A stretch of 64,000 nt of DNA from Bacteroides fragilis (GCF_019583405.1 NZ_SZUU01000001.1:927752-991751); one strand, 5' to 3'; shown: positions 44,015 through 54,074, counted from the first letter of the stretch. Notes: a model not told the origin generated them from the letters alone. Numbers and translations: made by a program.

Positions 44015-44166
44015 AAGCTCTCCATTTCTATAAATGCAAAGATAAAAATAAAAGCAAATAATCTACGAATATCCCGTAGTTTTTTTTCTTCTTATTCGTC
44101 TCAGAATTTATCTATATCGAAAAGCTCTACCTACAAAATGTACCGCTTGGCATAGAGATAAAACCA

Positions 44167-44201
44167 CAAAAAAAGATGCCCGGAATAAATCCCGAGCATC
44201 T
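44167..44201 (-). terminator. terminator of the RRM protein gene
   Basis: On the minus strand GATGCTCGGG pairs with CCGGGCATC around ATTTATT, followed by a seven-T run. It lies 42 bases after the stop of the RNA-binding protein gene. Confidence 0.9.
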
Positions 44202-44242
44202 CCTCTATAAGTCTGTTTTGACAAACAGGTAATCTTTTTCGA

Positions 44243-44611
44243 TTAATATCTGTCACGACCGCCGCCATAGCCGCCGCCACGATTACCACCACCGTAACCG
44301 CCACCACGGTTGTTACCATAGCCACCACGGTTACCACCACCGTAATTGTTGTTACGACGCGGACCTTCTTCTCTCGGGCGTGCAACTGATACGGCAAGTG
44401 TCTTTCCGTCTATTTCTTTTTCGTTCAGTGCTGCGATGGCAGCATTTCCCTCTTCGTCATTAGGCATTTCTACAAAACCGAATCCTTTAGAACGGCCAGT
44501 TTCTCTGTCCATGACAATTTTGGCTGAAATAACTTCTCCAAAATCTTCGAATAATTCTCCTAAATCAGCGTTGCTAAGATTATAGCTGATACCTGCAATA
44601 AAAATGTTCAT
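44243..44611 (-). CDS. RRM RNA-binding protein with Gly-rich tail
   Basis: A 122-residue single-RRM protein. RNP2 is seen as NIFIAGISY (residues 2-10) and RNP1 as KGFGFVEM (about 43-50); both are complete, with the aromatic residues that stack on RNA bases. The tail from about residue 85 is Arg/Asn/Gly/Tyr-rich (RRNNNYGGGNRGGYG and similar), as in cold-inducible RNA-binding proteins and Bacteroides Rbp proteins. Those act as global post-transcriptional regulators in Bacteroides, which lacks Hfq. The leader is probably over 100 bases and AT-rich, as with cold-regulated genes. Confidence 0.93.
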   Translation of the reverse strand: MNIFIAGISYNLSNADLGELFEDFGEVISAKIVMDRETGRSKGFGFVEMPNDEEGNAAIAALNEKEIDGKTLAVSVARPREEGPRRNNNYGGGNRGGYGNNRGGGYGGGNRGGGYGGGRDRY

Positions 44612-44819
44612 TGAAAAAATAATTAATACAATTAATAAATTTGTTATCTTAGAGAAGTCTTAATAAGGAGATAAATTACTCTACAAGTACCTTGGAAATA
44701 AAACACATCCTATCAGAAATCTTTAATACGCGGTAAATATAGACATTTACAACAGACTGAGAAACAAAATCATCATTTTCTTTTATTTTTTTTATTAAAA
44801 TTGAGATTTTGACGATGCT

Positions 44820-46160
44820 TTAGTCCCACTTCTGTTTTTTCCGCCTGCGGCTCCGGTGCCTCTGTATCTTCTTGTGTTTATAGCGCTGTATCCGTTTATA
44901 AATCATCCAGCCGCTCATCAAACCTACTACTACGAAGATCAGGATCGTAATGCCCACTCCCAGATTGTCGCCTTTAATGCGTGACCAGATTTCAAGAACA
45001 TCTTTCGTCTTATCGCCGAAATCACGAATCATGGCACAACGTTCTACCACCTGACGGTCCGGATACTGTATCTTATCAATCTGCAGACTGTCTGCTCCCG
45101 GTCCGAAGAAATAGCTCAAATCCGAATAATAAGTCAGGGTGGTGTCTGTCTTCGCCTCCATGATTTCAGGCGAAGCCACAGCACTTACATAACCGCTCGC
45201 TTCCATATTCCGCAAAGCAATGTCGGGACGGCACATGAAGTTGATGAAATAGCTGGCAGCCTCCGGATTGCCGGCATACTTAGGAATCACCCAGCCGTCA
45301 TACCAGATGTTGCTTCCTTCCCGAGGCACTACATAGTCCAGGTCCACCCCTACCGCATCCGCTTCTTCGATGGCCCATTTGGCATCTCCGCTCCAGGTCA
45401 TATTGAGCCATGCTTTATTTTTGGTCATCATCTCTTTACCGAAGTCTGCCTCCCAACCGGCTATATTGGGTTTCATCGCCTTGAGGTATTTTTCGGCAAT
45501 CTCCATTGCACGGGGAGAATAGTCGTTCATCAGATCCTCTACTGTCACCTTGCCTCCGGCCAGATCACGGGCATGTGCGTAAATGATAGCCGTTCCATAC
45601 GCATCGCGGTAACTGTCTTTCATCAATATCTTGCCGGCATATTTCCGATCCCAAAGGCAACTCCAACTCTCGGCATCCGCATCGGGAACAAAAGCCTTGT
45701 TATACAGTATCCCGGCCGTTCCCCACATATAACACACGGCATAATGACTGGCAACGCGTCCGGGTTGACTCAACTTATCGATCTGTTCCCGGATATAAGG
45801 AGACACGTCATTCATGTAGTCGGGCGAATGGGGGAAAACGGTGTCGATGGGCAACAGCAAGTCTTTCTTCAACATCCGCTCGATGATGTATTCCGAAGGG
45901 CATACCACATCAAAATCTTCGTGCCCTTTTTCGATCTTGGTCAACATGATTTCGTTGATATCGAAAGTTTGATAGACAATACGAATATCCTCGCCTGTCT
46001 GCTTCTTATAATATGCCTGGAAATCTTCCAGCACTCCGTCGCCGATATAATCGGCCCAGTTATAAATTTTCAATACCTTTTCGCGGGGCTCACCGGAATT
46101 GTAACAACCGGAAAGCATAAACGACGCTGCAAGGCAAAGAGTTATTAACAGCTTATTCAT
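44820..46160 (-). CDS. potD: PotD-like polyamine-binding lipoprotein with C-terminal membrane helix
   Basis: A 446-residue substrate-binding protein of the spermidine/putrescine transporter. Lipobox MLSGCYN (Cys at about 19); then the PotD opening KVLKIYNWADYIGDGVLEDF, IVYQTFDINEIMLTKIE, the binding-site region LNMTWSGDAKWAI and IWYDGWVIPKYAGN. Typical PotD has about 350 residues. Here an extra tail adds a hydrophobic helix (about 398-418, GITILIFVVVGLMSGWMIY) and a very basic end (HRSRRRKKQKWD). I chose the ATG at 46160; a GTG two codons earlier is in frame. It is separated from potC by a 160-base gap full of palindromes. Confidence 0.9.
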   Translation of the reverse strand: MNKLLITLCLAASFMLSGCYNSGEPREKVLKIYNWADYIGDGVLEDFQAYYKKQTGEDIRIVYQTFDINEIMLTKIEKGHEDFDVVCPSEYIIERMLKKDLLLPIDTVFPHSPDYMNDVSPYIREQIDKLSQPGRVASHYAVCYMWGTAGILYNKAFVPDADAESWSCLWDRKYAGKILMKDSYRDAYGTAIIYAHARDLAGGKVTVEDLMNDYSPRAMEIAEKYLKAMKPNIAGWEADFGKEMMTKNKAWLNMTWSGDAKWAIEEADAVGVDLDYVVPREGSNIWYDGWVIPKYAGNPEAASYFINFMCRPDIALRNMEASGYVSAVASPEIMEAKTDTTLTYYSDLSYFFGPGADSLQIDKIQYPDRQVVERCAMIRDFGDKTKDVLEIWSRIKGDNLGVGITILIFVVVGLMSGWMIYKRIQRYKHKKIQRHRSRRRKKQKWD

Positions 46161-46205
46161 TAGCACTTTATACTATTTCTTGATTCTCGTAAATTCTCTT
46201 CTATT

Positions 46206-46313
46206 TTGGTTTAAAACCCAAAGGAGGTTGGTTTCAAACCAACGGACACTATCTTTAAAAGCAATGACAGTTGGGTTTTAAACCAGCGGCCTCTCGCTTT
46301 AAACGGCGAGGCC
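46206..46313. repeat. cluster of palindromes between potC and potD
   Basis: TTGGTTTAAAACCCAA (46206-46221), GTTGGTTTCAAACCAAC (46227-46243), TTGGGTTTTAAACCA (46271-46285) and a hairpin GGCCTC/GAGGCC (46288-46313) lie in tandem. The first and third can also pair with each other. Being inside the pot transcript, they could stabilise potABC mRNA, attenuate, or separate potD expression from the rest. No independent -7 box for potD is obvious. Confidence 0.8.
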
Positions 46314-46328
46314 GACCAACGTCAGGCG

Positions 46329-47117
46329 TCACTTTTTCTCTTTTCCGGCACGCCGGTTAATGACAATCAGCAATGCCAGCACTACCACGAAAATAATGGT
46401 CGAAAGCGGACGCAGTTCCGGAGTCAGCCCTCCTTTGCGGGCGTCGGCATAGATATAGGTGGAAAGTGTCTCGAGACCTTCGTTACCGATCGTAAATACC
46501 GTTACTGCAAAATCATCGATAGAAAGTGTCAGCGCAAGCATGAAACCGCTAATCATTCCCGGACGAATCTCCGGAACAATCACTTTGCGGAGTGCCTGCA
46601 TCGGAGTCGCTCCCAGATCGAGGGCGGCTTCGTAAATATTAGGATTCATCTGCTTGAGACGGGGCAACACGCTGAGTACCACATAAGGAGTACAGAAAGT
46701 GATGTGTGCCAGTACAACGGTCGTGTATCCCTGCGATATCCCCAGCGACACAAACAACAGAAACAGTGAAATACCGGTAATAATATCCCCATTCAAGATA
46801 GGAATGCTGTTCACAAAGCTGATGGCTTTCCGCGAACGTGCCTTCAGGTTGAAGATGCCGATAGCGGTGATACTCCCCAGCAGGGTGGAAGCCGTAGCTG
46901 CAATCAAAGCAATGGTCACGGTATTGATCAGCGCATTCATCAGCGAATGGTGAGTGCCGGTAGTGAACAGTGACGAATACAGTTTTGTGGAGAATCCGGT
47001 CCAGTTGCCCAGCACTTTTGCCTCGGTAAAAGAGTAGATCATTATAATCACGATAGGCGAATAGAGCAGCAAAAGCAGAATCCACAAATAGGTCTGGGCG
47101 AAAATCTTCTTTACCAT
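46329..47117 (-). CDS. potC: polyamine ABC transporter permease PotC
   Basis: A 262-residue permease with six helices. The first helix (about 8-28) and the ABC-coupling EAA loop YEAALDLGATPMQALRKVIVPEIRPGM (about 157-183) are clear. LTLSIDDFAVTVFTIG follows, the PotC signature after the EAA loop. The end is basic (VINRRAGKEKK). Length is normal. It overlaps the end of potB by 7 bases, so both permeases are coupled. With PotA and PotB it forms the inner-membrane channel for spermidine/putrescine. Confidence 0.94.
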   Translation of the reverse strand: MVKKIFAQTYLWILLLLLYSPIVIIMIYSFTEAKVLGNWTGFSTKLYSSLFTTGTHHSLMNALINTVTIALIAATASTLLGSITAIGIFNLKARSRKAISFVNSIPILNGDIITGISLFLLFVSLGISQGYTTVVLAHITFCTPYVVLSVLPRLKQMNPNIYEAALDLGATPMQALRKVIVPEIRPGMISGFMLALTLSIDDFAVTVFTIGNEGLETLSTYIYADARKGGLTPELRPLSTIIFVVVLALLIVINRRAGKEKK

Positions 47118-47908
47118 AACCCACCTCCTTCGTTCGTATTATCTTTGTCGTCGGTGCTGAACAGAGAGGTCGCGGCAATCAGCAGCAACATAATCAGCGA
47201 CAGGGCTGCGCCATAGTTCCACATACTGTTATTGATATTCTCCTGGATTGTGGTACCAAACAGTTTGATGTTGTTCATCGTCAACAACTCGGCAATGGCA
47301 AAGGTTGAGATAGTAGGCATGAAAACCATCATGATGCCACTCATCACCCCCGGCATGGAAAGCGGAAGCACGGCCTTAAAAAAGACCTGAACGGGATTGG
47401 CACCCAGATCCTGCGCAGCCTCAATATAACTGTGATCCATCTTTTGCAAAGTGTTGTAGATGGGGTAAATCATAAATGGTATGAAGTTATAGACCATACC
47501 GAATATCAGGGCACCCTCACCGAGCGGAACACTGAAAAAGTCGAACAAGGCTACCGTAGCCAACGTACGTACCAGAATGTTGACCCACATGGGAAGAATA
47601 AACAGTACGACCATTGTTTTCGACCGGTTCAGTTTTGCGTTGCTCAGTATCCATGCTGCCGGATAGCCCAGCAGGATACAGACAATGGTGGTAATAATGG
47701 CAATACCGATGGAATAGACAAAGGTATTGATAGCTTCGTGGTGCTGAAAAAACTTCGCAAAGTTTTCCAAAGTCAGATGTCCGCTGTCATCGGTGAAAGC
47801 ATAGACCACGATAAGGAGTAGCGGAATAACGACGAAGATCGCCGAAAAGATAATGTAAGGGAGTGTCCAACTCTTACGTGATGAAAAAAAGACCGATAAT
47901 CTTTTCAC
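47111..47908 (-). CDS. potB: polyamine ABC transporter permease PotB
   Basis: A 265-residue permease. First helix about 15-36; EAA loop YIEAAQDLGANPVQVFFKAVLPLSMPGV (about 160-186); six helices overall, as in PotB/CysTW-type permeases. The frame starts with GTG at 47908: no ATG is available before the first membrane helix and a stop codon lies four codons upstream, so GTG is the likely start. It follows potA by 17 bases. Confidence 0.92.
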   Translation of the reverse strand: MKRLSVFFSSRKSWTLPYIIFSAIFVVIPLLLIVVYAFTDDSGHLTLENFAKFFQHHEAINTFVYSIGIAIITTIVCILLGYPAAWILSNAKLNRSKTMVVLFILPMWVNILVRTLATVALFDFFSVPLGEGALIFGMVYNFIPFMIYPIYNTLQKMDHSYIEAAQDLGANPVQVFFKAVLPLSMPGVMSGIMMVFMPTISTFAIAELLTMNNIKLFGTTIQENINNSMWNYGAALSLIMLLLIAATSLFSTDDKDNTNEGGGLW

Positions 47909-47925
47909 TCTTAACTCTTATTTTA

Positions 47926-49311
47926 TTAGTTCTTAATTACTCTGATACCGTCCGGGGGGATGGTGATACCTACACGGTCGCCATCGTCCCATACGTCGTT
48001 CGTATCTACAAACACATTCTCGTCCCAATCCGAAAGCACAGTCAGATGATAATGGTCACCCTTATAAAGGATAAACTTCACCTCTCCGGTCAGTGCACCG
48101 TCTTCTTCGTTGTCCTGAAGAATCACGTGGTCGAAACCGACTTCCACCTTCACCTCGCTGCCTGCTTCGATCCCCGTGACAGGAGCACACTCGAAGTTGC
48201 ATCCCAAAAACTCCACATGGGTTTCGTCGATCAGCTTGCCTTCAAAAGTATTGCACACACGCTCTTTCTTCATAATATGAATATCGAACGGCTTCACCAG
48301 CAACCCGACAAGAGCCCCGACTTCAAAATGATGATAGTCTTGTACCAGAAATTCATAGCCATTGCAGAGAACCGTCATTTCGTAATGTACGCCTTTAAAG
48401 ACAGACGATTGCACCACACCGGTCAGTTGCGCCGCTTCCGAAACCGGAAAGATGTAAAGGTCTTCCGGACGGATCACTACGTCCACGGGCATGTTCTCGC
48501 CAAAACCTTCGTCTACACACTCGAATTCGGTATTACAGAAACGTACCAGTTTGTCGTGGATCATCACTCCGTTCAGGATATTACTTTCTCCGATGAAATC
48601 GGCTACAAACGAATTGATAGGCTCGTTATATATATCGATCGGAGTACCAATCTGCTGGATGCGTCCCTCGCTCATGACTACAATCGTATCGCTTAGCGTC
48701 AGTGCTTCTTCCTGATCGTGAGTGACATACACAAAAGTGATCCCTAATGATTTGTGCATCTCCTTCAACTCCATCTGCATGTCTTTACGCATTTTCAGGT
48801 CGAGAGCTGCCAAAGGCTCGTCAAGCAGCAACACTTCCGGTTCGTTGACGATGGCACGGGCAATGGCCACACGCTGCTGCTGTCCGCCGGACAGCGAATC
48901 TACATCACGATATTCGTAATCGGTCATCCCCACCATCTTCAAAGCCGCTTTTACCTTCTTCTCAATGGTCTGCTTGGGCATTTTCTTCAGTTTCAGCCCA
49001 AAAGCGATATTATCATATACATTCAGATGCGGGAACAGAGCGTATTTCTGGAATACCGTGTTTACCGGACGTTTGTGTGGAGGAGTTTGTGTGATTTCTT
49101 TCCCCGATATTTTTATCTCGCCTTCCGAAGCTGTCTGGAAGCCGGCGATAAGGCGCAACAAAGTAGTCTTGCCACATCCCGAAGGCCCCAGAATGGTGAC
49201 GAACTCACCTTTCTTTACATTCAGGGTCACATGATCCAAGGCAGTTTTCTCACCGAAGAATTTAGACACACCGTTCACCTCAATAATGGATTTGCTTTCT
49301 TGCATATTCAT
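47926..49311 (-). CDS. potA: polyamine ABC transporter ATPase PotA, long form
   Basis: A 461-residue ATPase. Walker [17 protein letters not shown] (about 42-57), Q-loop [12 protein letters not shown], signature [15 protein letters not shown], Walker [13 protein letters not shown] and switch His in [11 protein letters not shown] are all present. E. coli PotA has 378 residues; here the regulatory C-terminal half is longer and holds two similar TOBE-like pieces ([20 protein letters not shown] and [20 protein letters not shown]). The start is the ATG at 49311, because the -7 box lies at 49326-49333; an in-frame ATG at 49338 is upstream of it. First gene of potABCD. Confidence 0.94.
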   Translation of the reverse strand: MNMQESKSIIEVNGVSKFFGEKTALDHVTLNVKKGEFVTILGPSGCGKTTLLRLIAGFQTASEGEIKISGKEITQTPPHKRPVNTVFQKYALFPHLNVYDNIAFGLKLKKMPKQTIEKKVKAALKMVGMTDYEYRDVDSLSGGQQQRVAIARAIVNEPEVLLLDEPLAALDLKMRKDMQMELKEMHKSLGITFVYVTHDQEEALTLSDTIVVMSEGRIQQIGTPIDIYNEPINSFVADFIGESNILNGVMIHDKLVRFCNTEFECVDEGFGENMPVDVVIRPEDLYIFPVSEAAQLTGVVQSSVFKGVHYEMTVLCNGYEFLVQDYHHFEVGALVGLLVKPFDIHIMKKERVCNTFEGKLIDETHVEFLGCNFECAPVTGIEAGSEVKVEVGFDHVILQDNEEDGALTGEVKFILYKGDHYHLTVLSDWDENVFVDTNDVWDDGDRVGITIPPDGIRVIKN

Positions 49312-49325
49312 ACTAATTTGGGGTG

Positions 49326-49333
49326 CAAAGGTA
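49326..49333 (-). promoter_or_regulatory. -7 box of the pot operon
   Basis: The minus strand reads TACCTTTG, with the start expected near 49319 and an 8-base or slightly longer leader before the ATG at 49311. It excludes the earlier Met at 49338. Confidence 0.65.
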
Positions 49334-49407
49334 CACATTTATCCGATTCGTACATACATGTTAATCTAATATAACAGAGAAATTCTATCCGGAATTAAAA
49401 AAACACC

Positions 49408-49415
49408 TATCTTTG
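49408..49415 (+). promoter_or_regulatory. -7 box of the TlpA-like gene
   Basis: TATCTTTG on the plus strand, about 34 bases before the ATG at 49449. It rules out a Met at 49413 that would overlap the box. Confidence 0.65.
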
Positions 49416-49448
49416 CATAAATATTTATTCACTAAACATACTAAAGCA

Positions 49449-50552
49449 ATGAAAAAGTTAACTTATCTGGCTGTTGCAGCAGTTGCTCTCGGAGTGGCAT
49501 CTTGTAACAACAACAAACCCGGTTATGTAATAACAGGTACTGTGGAAGGCGCTGCCGACGGAGATACTGTATTTATCCAGGAACGTGTGAACAGACAGTT
49601 CAACAAACTGGACACAGCTATCATCGCTAACGGAACATTTACATTCGAAGGCGCACAAGATTCCGTAGTGAACCGCTACATCACTTATTCTAAAGACGGC
49701 GACGGAGTCTATGTGGATTTCTTCCTCGAAAACGGTAAAATCAAGGTAAACCTGTCTAAAGACGATAAATCGGCAACCGGTACTCCGAACAACGATGCTT
49801 ATCAGGAGATACGGAACAAGATAAATGCAATCGACCAGAAACAGGCCGCTATCTATCAGGCTATGGGCGACAGCACATTGACCGACGACCAGAAGATGGC
49901 TAAACAAAAAGAATTTTCAGAACTGGAAGAGGCGTATAGCCAGGCTATCAAAGAAGGCGTACAGAAGAATATCACCAATCCGGTAGGTATCATGTTGTTC
50001 AAACAAAGCTTCTATGAAAACTCTACCGAGGATAACGACGCTCTGCTGAAACAAATTCCCGCCAACTATCAGGATGACGAAATGATCGTGAAAATCAAGG
50101 ATATCACTGAAAAGCAGAAAGCTACTGCCGCCGGACAGAAATTCATCGACTTCGAAATGCTGACACCTGACGGAAAACCGGTGAAACTGTCTGACTATGT
50201 AGGCAAAGGCAAAGTGGTATTGGTTGACTTCTGGGCAAGCTGGTGTGGTCCATGCCGCCGCGAAATGCCTAACATTGTAGAAGCTTATGCAAAATATAAA
50301 GGCAAAAACTTCGAAATTGTAGGTGTATCTCTGGATCAGGATGCCGATAAATGGAAAGATGCCATCAAGAAGCTGAACATCACATGGCCTCAGATGTCCG
50401 ACCTGAAAGGCTGGCAAAATGAAGGTGCACAGTTGTATGCTGTAAAGAGTATCCCCCACACCATGTTGGTGGACGCTGACGGAACGATCCTGGCACGCGG
50501 CCTGCACGGCGAAAAGCTTCAGACCAAACTGGAAGAAGTGCTGAATAAGTAA
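49449..50552 (+). CDS. TlpA-like thiol-disulfide oxidoreductase with DUF4369 domain
   Basis: A 367-residue lipoprotein (lipobox GVASCN, Cys at about 18). The N-terminal DUF4369-type domain (about 25-125) begins GYVITGTVEGAADGDTVFIQ. A helical linker follows, rich in Lys/Glu/Gln. The C-terminal thioredoxin-like domain (about 230-367) has VLVDFWASWCGPCRREMPNI with the CxxC pair, and the cis-Pro region KSIPHTMLVDADG. Such proteins sit in the periplasm of Bacteroides and reduce or resolve disulfides, often under oxidative stress. The gene stands alone and is followed by a perfect palindrome. Confidence 0.92.
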   Translation: MKKLTYLAVAAVALGVASCNNNKPGYVITGTVEGAADGDTVFIQERVNRQFNKLDTAIIANGTFTFEGAQDSVVNRYITYSKDGDGVYVDFFLENGKIKVNLSKDDKSATGTPNNDAYQEIRNKINAIDQKQAAIYQAMGDSTLTDDQKMAKQKEFSELEEAYSQAIKEGVQKNITNPVGIMLFKQSFYENSTEDNDALLKQIPANYQDDEMIVKIKDITEKQKATAAGQKFIDFEMLTPDGKPVKLSDYVGKGKVVLVDFWASWCGPCRREMPNIVEAYAKYKGKNFEIVGVSLDQDADKWKDAIKKLNITWPQMSDLKGWQNEGAQLYAVKSIPHTMLVDADGTILARGLHGEKLQTKLEEVLNK

Positions 50553-50575
50553 TCAGTGAAATACGATGTCATAAC

Positions 50576-50657
50576 TCACCACAGATTACACAGATTTACA
50601 CAAAACGATTTTAGTCTACTGACAACCAATAATATAAATCTGTGTAATCTGTGGTGA
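50576..50657. repeat. perfect 23-bp inverted repeat of the CACAGA type
   Basis: The arm 50576-50598 begins TCACCACAGATTACACAGAT, and 50635-50657 is its exact reverse complement, with a 36-base loop. It lies 24 bases after the TlpA-like stop. The motif resembles the imperfect repeat at 2651-2730. It may act as a terminator-like 3' end, but it has no U-run; the perfect arms suggest an interspersed palindromic element. Confidence 0.9.
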
Positions 50658-50725
50658 ATATGAATATCGGCACATCTTCATTTTTTATTTGACGGACTAC
50701 CCGATAGAGAGGTACGGACTCCGAT

Positions 50726-51376
50726 TTATTTCAGTGAATCGGCATAAGAACAGAGCTTCACAATCTGATCCACATCTTCAAAATTCACCTTATTATCTTC
50801 AATATACTTCTCCACCTCCGCACGATGTTTTGAGTAGATTTTGGCAAGTTGCTTAAAGCTGCGGAACTGCTTCATTTTATCCTCCTTCTCCACCCAATAG
50901 ATATGGTGTCGATTGGTGACAATAATTTTTTCACCTTCCAGCTTGTAAGACTGTCCGTTGCTCGTTATAGTGCCATAGCTCTGAACTGCCGTTGTTTCCG
51001 AACGGGTACCATAAGCCCCCATGGGAGCTTCCTTACGGGCGGTAGCTTTATACTGAACGTAAACCACCGGTTTGGTCGGCAACATTTCTATACCGGCTCC
51101 GTTGGATTCGGGATAAAATGTACGTCCCGCTATCTTGATCAGCAGAATATCTCCCGGATTGGCAAGCTCTTTCACCTGCTTATCCTGAGGGTCTATAAAA
51201 TAAAATTTATTGACTACTATATTGTAATTCATTTGGGACTTCAATTCGCCTCCGGCTCTCAGGAGCACTTGGGCATCTTCATACTTATCAAACAGGAACG
51301 AAGTCGTATCAGACTGAGCTCTCAATTGCCACAAACTGCACAGTGCAAAAGCAATAAAAATAAAAATCCTTCTCAT
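50726..51376 (-). CDS. secreted protein of unknown function
   Basis: A 216-residue protein with a cleavable signal peptide (FIFIAFALCSLWQLRAQ, cut after about residue 20). The mature part has a strand-rich N-terminal half (YNIVVNKFYFIDPQDKQV, GDILLIKIAGRTFYP) and a helical, charged C-terminal half (FKQLAKIYSKHRAEVEKYIEDNKVNF). I do not recognise a named family. It is convergent to the TlpA-like gene and lies downstream of the glycogen genes, separated from them by a terminator, so it is probably a single-gene unit. Confidence 0.7.
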   Translation of the reverse strand: MRRIFIFIAFALCSLWQLRAQSDTTSFLFDKYEDAQVLLRAGGELKSQMNYNIVVNKFYFIDPQDKQVKELANPGDILLIKIAGRTFYPESNGAGIEMLPTKPVVYVQYKATARKEAPMGAYGTRSETTAVQSYGTITSNGQSYKLEGEKIIVTNRHHIYWVEKEDKMKQFRSFKQLAKIYSKHRAEVEKYIEDNKVNFEDVDQIVKLCSYADSLK

Positions 51377-51398
51377 AATACATCGACTTTAAGCAATA

Positions 51399-51437
51399 AA
51401 GGGCTGTCTTGACAGTATACACTTCAAAACAGCCCTT
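51399..51437 (-). terminator. terminator after the glycogen genes
   Basis: AAGGGCTGT (51399-51407) pairs with ACAGCCCTT (51429-51437) around a 21-base loop. It lies 40 bases after the phosphorylase stop on the minus strand and before the start of the next gene. A long U-run is missing, but TATTGC follows. Confidence 0.7.
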
Positions 51438-51476
51438 CAAAATAAATTTGGTAAATCTCTCTTTACTCTACATCAA

Positions 51477-54041
51477 TCAGACGAACCAACGTACGTAGCA
51501 GAAGTCCTGACGGTGAGGTAAATCCTGATTTTTCGGGAACATACGGTATGCTATTTTAAAGCTTCCCGCATTCGACAAGCCATTCTTAGCCTGGAATGTA
51601 TACAGATCGCCTTCTTTCTTGATCACGCTGAATGGTTCTACCGAATAAACATGCTGCTTACCTTCCGGAGTTGTATAAGTTGTAACCAACTCCAGTCCCA
51701 CCGCATCGTTCAATCCTTTCTCGTCAACTACAATTGTAATGGTATACTCTTTGCCGCTTTCGATATCGCCTTGTACAATGTCTGCTTCTCTCTCTTTGGA
51801 AACGATCTCGATAGAGTCCCACTTAGCAACGACTTCTTCTTTCCAGGCTGCTATTTCTTTTGCCTTTGCATTGTCATTGGCAGACAGTTCTTTGAAGCGT
51901 TTAGCTTCCTTACAGTAGAACTTGCTGTAGTAATCGTCGAGCTGACGTTTCATTGTATAGTGAGGAGCGATCTGGGCGATTGAGTTTTTCACACTCTTAA
52001 TCCAGCCTTCAGAGTATCCCTTCTTGTTACGTGCATAATACAGCGGCAGGATTTCTGTTTCAAGGATACTGTAGATAGTAGCTGCGTCGAGCTGATCCTG
52101 ATGTTCCTGATTCTGATAAGTGCGTTTTTCGGTCAATGCCCAACCTGCACCTTCGCGGTAACCTTCAAGCCACCATCCGTCGAGTACAGAGAAGTTCAAT
52201 ACACCATTCATCAACGCTTTCTCACCCGATGTACCGGATGCTTCGAGCGGACGGGTCGGGGTATTCAACCAGATATCAACTCCGGTCACCAGACGACGGG
52301 CCAACTGCATATCGTAGTTTTCAAGGAAAATGATCTTACCCAGGAATTCCGGACGCTGAGAAATCTCAACGATTCTCTTGATCAGTCCCTGACCTGCGCC
52401 ATCGTGCGGGTGAGCCTTACCTGTGAAGAGGAACTGTACCGGATAATCGGGATTGTTAACGATCTTAGACAGACGTTCCAGATCGGTGAACAACAAGTGA
52501 GCACGTTTATAAGTGGCAAAACGGCGACCGAAACCGATCAGCAATGCATTCGGATTGATCTTGTCCAACAGTGATACAATGCGTGAAGGATCTCCCTGAT
52601 TCTTCAACCACGTTTCACGGAACTGCTTACGGATATAATCCACCAGCTTGTTCTTCATCGTTACGCGAGTTTTCCAGATCTCTTCATCGGGCACATTATA
52701 GATAGCTTCCCAGATCTTCGGATTTGACTGATCGTACAGGAAGTTTTCGTTGAAATATTTGGCATAAAGCTGTTTCCATTCGGTAGCGCTCCAGGTAGGG
52801 AAGTGTACACCATTGGTCACATAACCCACGTGGCTCTCTTCGGGGAAGTATCCCTTCCAGATAGAAGAGAACATCTCCTGAGAAACTTTTCCGTGCAGCC
52901 AGCTTACACCGTTCACTTCCTGAGAAGTGTTGCAAGCAAATACGGACATACAGAAACGTTCGCCCTTATCACCCGGATTGTTACGTCCAAGGTCCATCAG
53001 GTCGTCCCAGCTGATACCCATCTTAGCAGGATATCCCCCCATATATTTGCCGAACAAGCCTTCGTCAAAGTAGTCGTGACCGGCAGGCACCGGAGTGTGA
53101 ACCGTATACAATGAAGATGCACGAACCAACTCGATAGCCTGGTAGAAAGTCAGGCCGGTAGCTACATAATCGCAAATACGCTGAACATTGATCAGGGCGG
53201 CGTGTCCTTCGTTACAGTGATAAATATCTTTTTTGATACCCAATGCCTTCAGTGTCAGTATACCACCGATACCCAGCAGGATCTCTTGTTTCAAACGGTT
53301 TTCCCAATCCCCTCCGTACAGTTGGTGAGTAATAGGACGGTCAAATTCGCTGTTCATTTCATTGTCTGTATCGAGCAGATACAAAGAAATACGTCCTACG
53401 TTCACTCTCCATACATTTGCATGTACGTAGTAATCCATATAAGGTACATCTACTACCAACGGCTTTCCGTCTGCATCCATCACACGGTCGATAGGAAGCT
53501 GACCGAAGTTCTGTGCCTCGTAATTGGCAATCTGCTGGCCGTCCATAGATAATGTTTGTGTAAAGTAACCATAGCGATACAGAAAACCTACTGCACACAG
53601 ATCTACATTACTGTCAGAAGCTTCTTTCAGATAGTCGCCGGCCAATACACCCAAACCACCTGAGTATATTTTAAGAACATGGTTCAAACCGTACTCCATG
53701 CTAAAATAAGCCACAGACGGACGTTTGCTGTCGGGCGTCACATCCATGTAGTCTCTGAATTTAGCATATACGTCATTCATGCGTTTCAAGATCACTTTAT
53801 CTTTCGATAGAGCTTCCAGTTTTTCGTAACTCATACGTTCAAGCAAAAGCACGGGATTCTGACCAGATTCTTTCCAGAGGGCCGGATCCAAGTCTCTGAA
53901 CAGTTCGGTAGCTTCATAATTCCACGCCCACCAAATGTTGCGTGCCAATTCAGATAGTTTTTCTAATTCCGCAGGAACACGTGACTTTACAGTTATCTCC
54001 TTCCAATTCGGAGTATTCACATTACTTACTTTAATTTTCAT
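51477..54041 (-). CDS. glgP: alpha-glucan (glycogen) phosphorylase
   Basis: An 854-residue GT35 phosphorylase of the short bacterial type with an N-terminal DUF3417 region ([21 protein letters not shown], about 31-51). It releases glucose-1-phosphate from glycogen. Seen: the active-site entry [29 protein letters not shown] (about 108-136), [25 protein letters not shown], and the PLP-binding region [22 protein letters not shown], with the Lys in [10 protein letters not shown]-terminal beta-domain (about 770-854) closes the chain. It follows the glycogen synthase gene by 33 bases, so synthesis and breakdown enzymes share a transcript. Confidence 0.93.
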   Translation of the reverse strand: MKIKVSNVNTPNWKEITVKSRVPAELEKLSELARNIWWAWNYEATELFRDLDPALWKESGQNPVLLLERMSYEKLEALSKDKVILKRMNDVYAKFRDYMDVTPDSKRPSVAYFSMEYGLNHVLKIYSGGLGVLAGDYLKEASDSNVDLCAVGFLYRYGYFTQTLSMDGQQIANYEAQNFGQLPIDRVMDADGKPLVVDVPYMDYYVHANVWRVNVGRISLYLLDTDNEMNSEFDRPITHQLYGGDWENRLKQEILLGIGGILTLKALGIKKDIYHCNEGHAALINVQRICDYVATGLTFYQAIELVRASSLYTVHTPVPAGHDYFDEGLFGKYMGGYPAKMGISWDDLMDLGRNNPGDKGERFCMSVFACNTSQEVNGVSWLHGKVSQEMFSSIWKGYFPEESHVGYVTNGVHFPTWSATEWKQLYAKYFNENFLYDQSNPKIWEAIYNVPDEEIWKTRVTMKNKLVDYIRKQFRETWLKNQGDPSRIVSLLDKINPNALLIGFGRRFATYKRAHLLFTDLERLSKIVNNPDYPVQFLFTGKAHPHDGAGQGLIKRIVEISQRPEFLGKIIFLENYDMQLARRLVTGVDIWLNTPTRPLEASGTSGEKALMNGVLNFSVLDGWWLEGYREGAGWALTEKRTYQNQEHQDQLDAATIYSILETEILPLYYARNKKGYSEGWIKSVKNSIAQIAPHYTMKRQLDDYYSKFYCKEAKRFKELSANDNAKAKEIAAWKEEVVAKWDSIEIVSKEREADIVQGDIESGKEYTITIVVDEKGLNDAVGLELVTTYTTPEGKQHVYSVEPFSVIKKEGDLYTFQAKNGLSNAGSFKIAYRMFPKNQDLPHRQDFCYVRWFV

Positions 54042-54074
54042 AATGTTATTGTTTACTTGTTGATGAATAAATAC

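Noticed and set aside
44131..44397. A valine/threonine-rich frame resembling a membrane protein on the minus strand
   Set aside because: It is the shifted reading of the Gly/Arg/Asn-rich tail of the RRM protein and passes through that gene's terminator.
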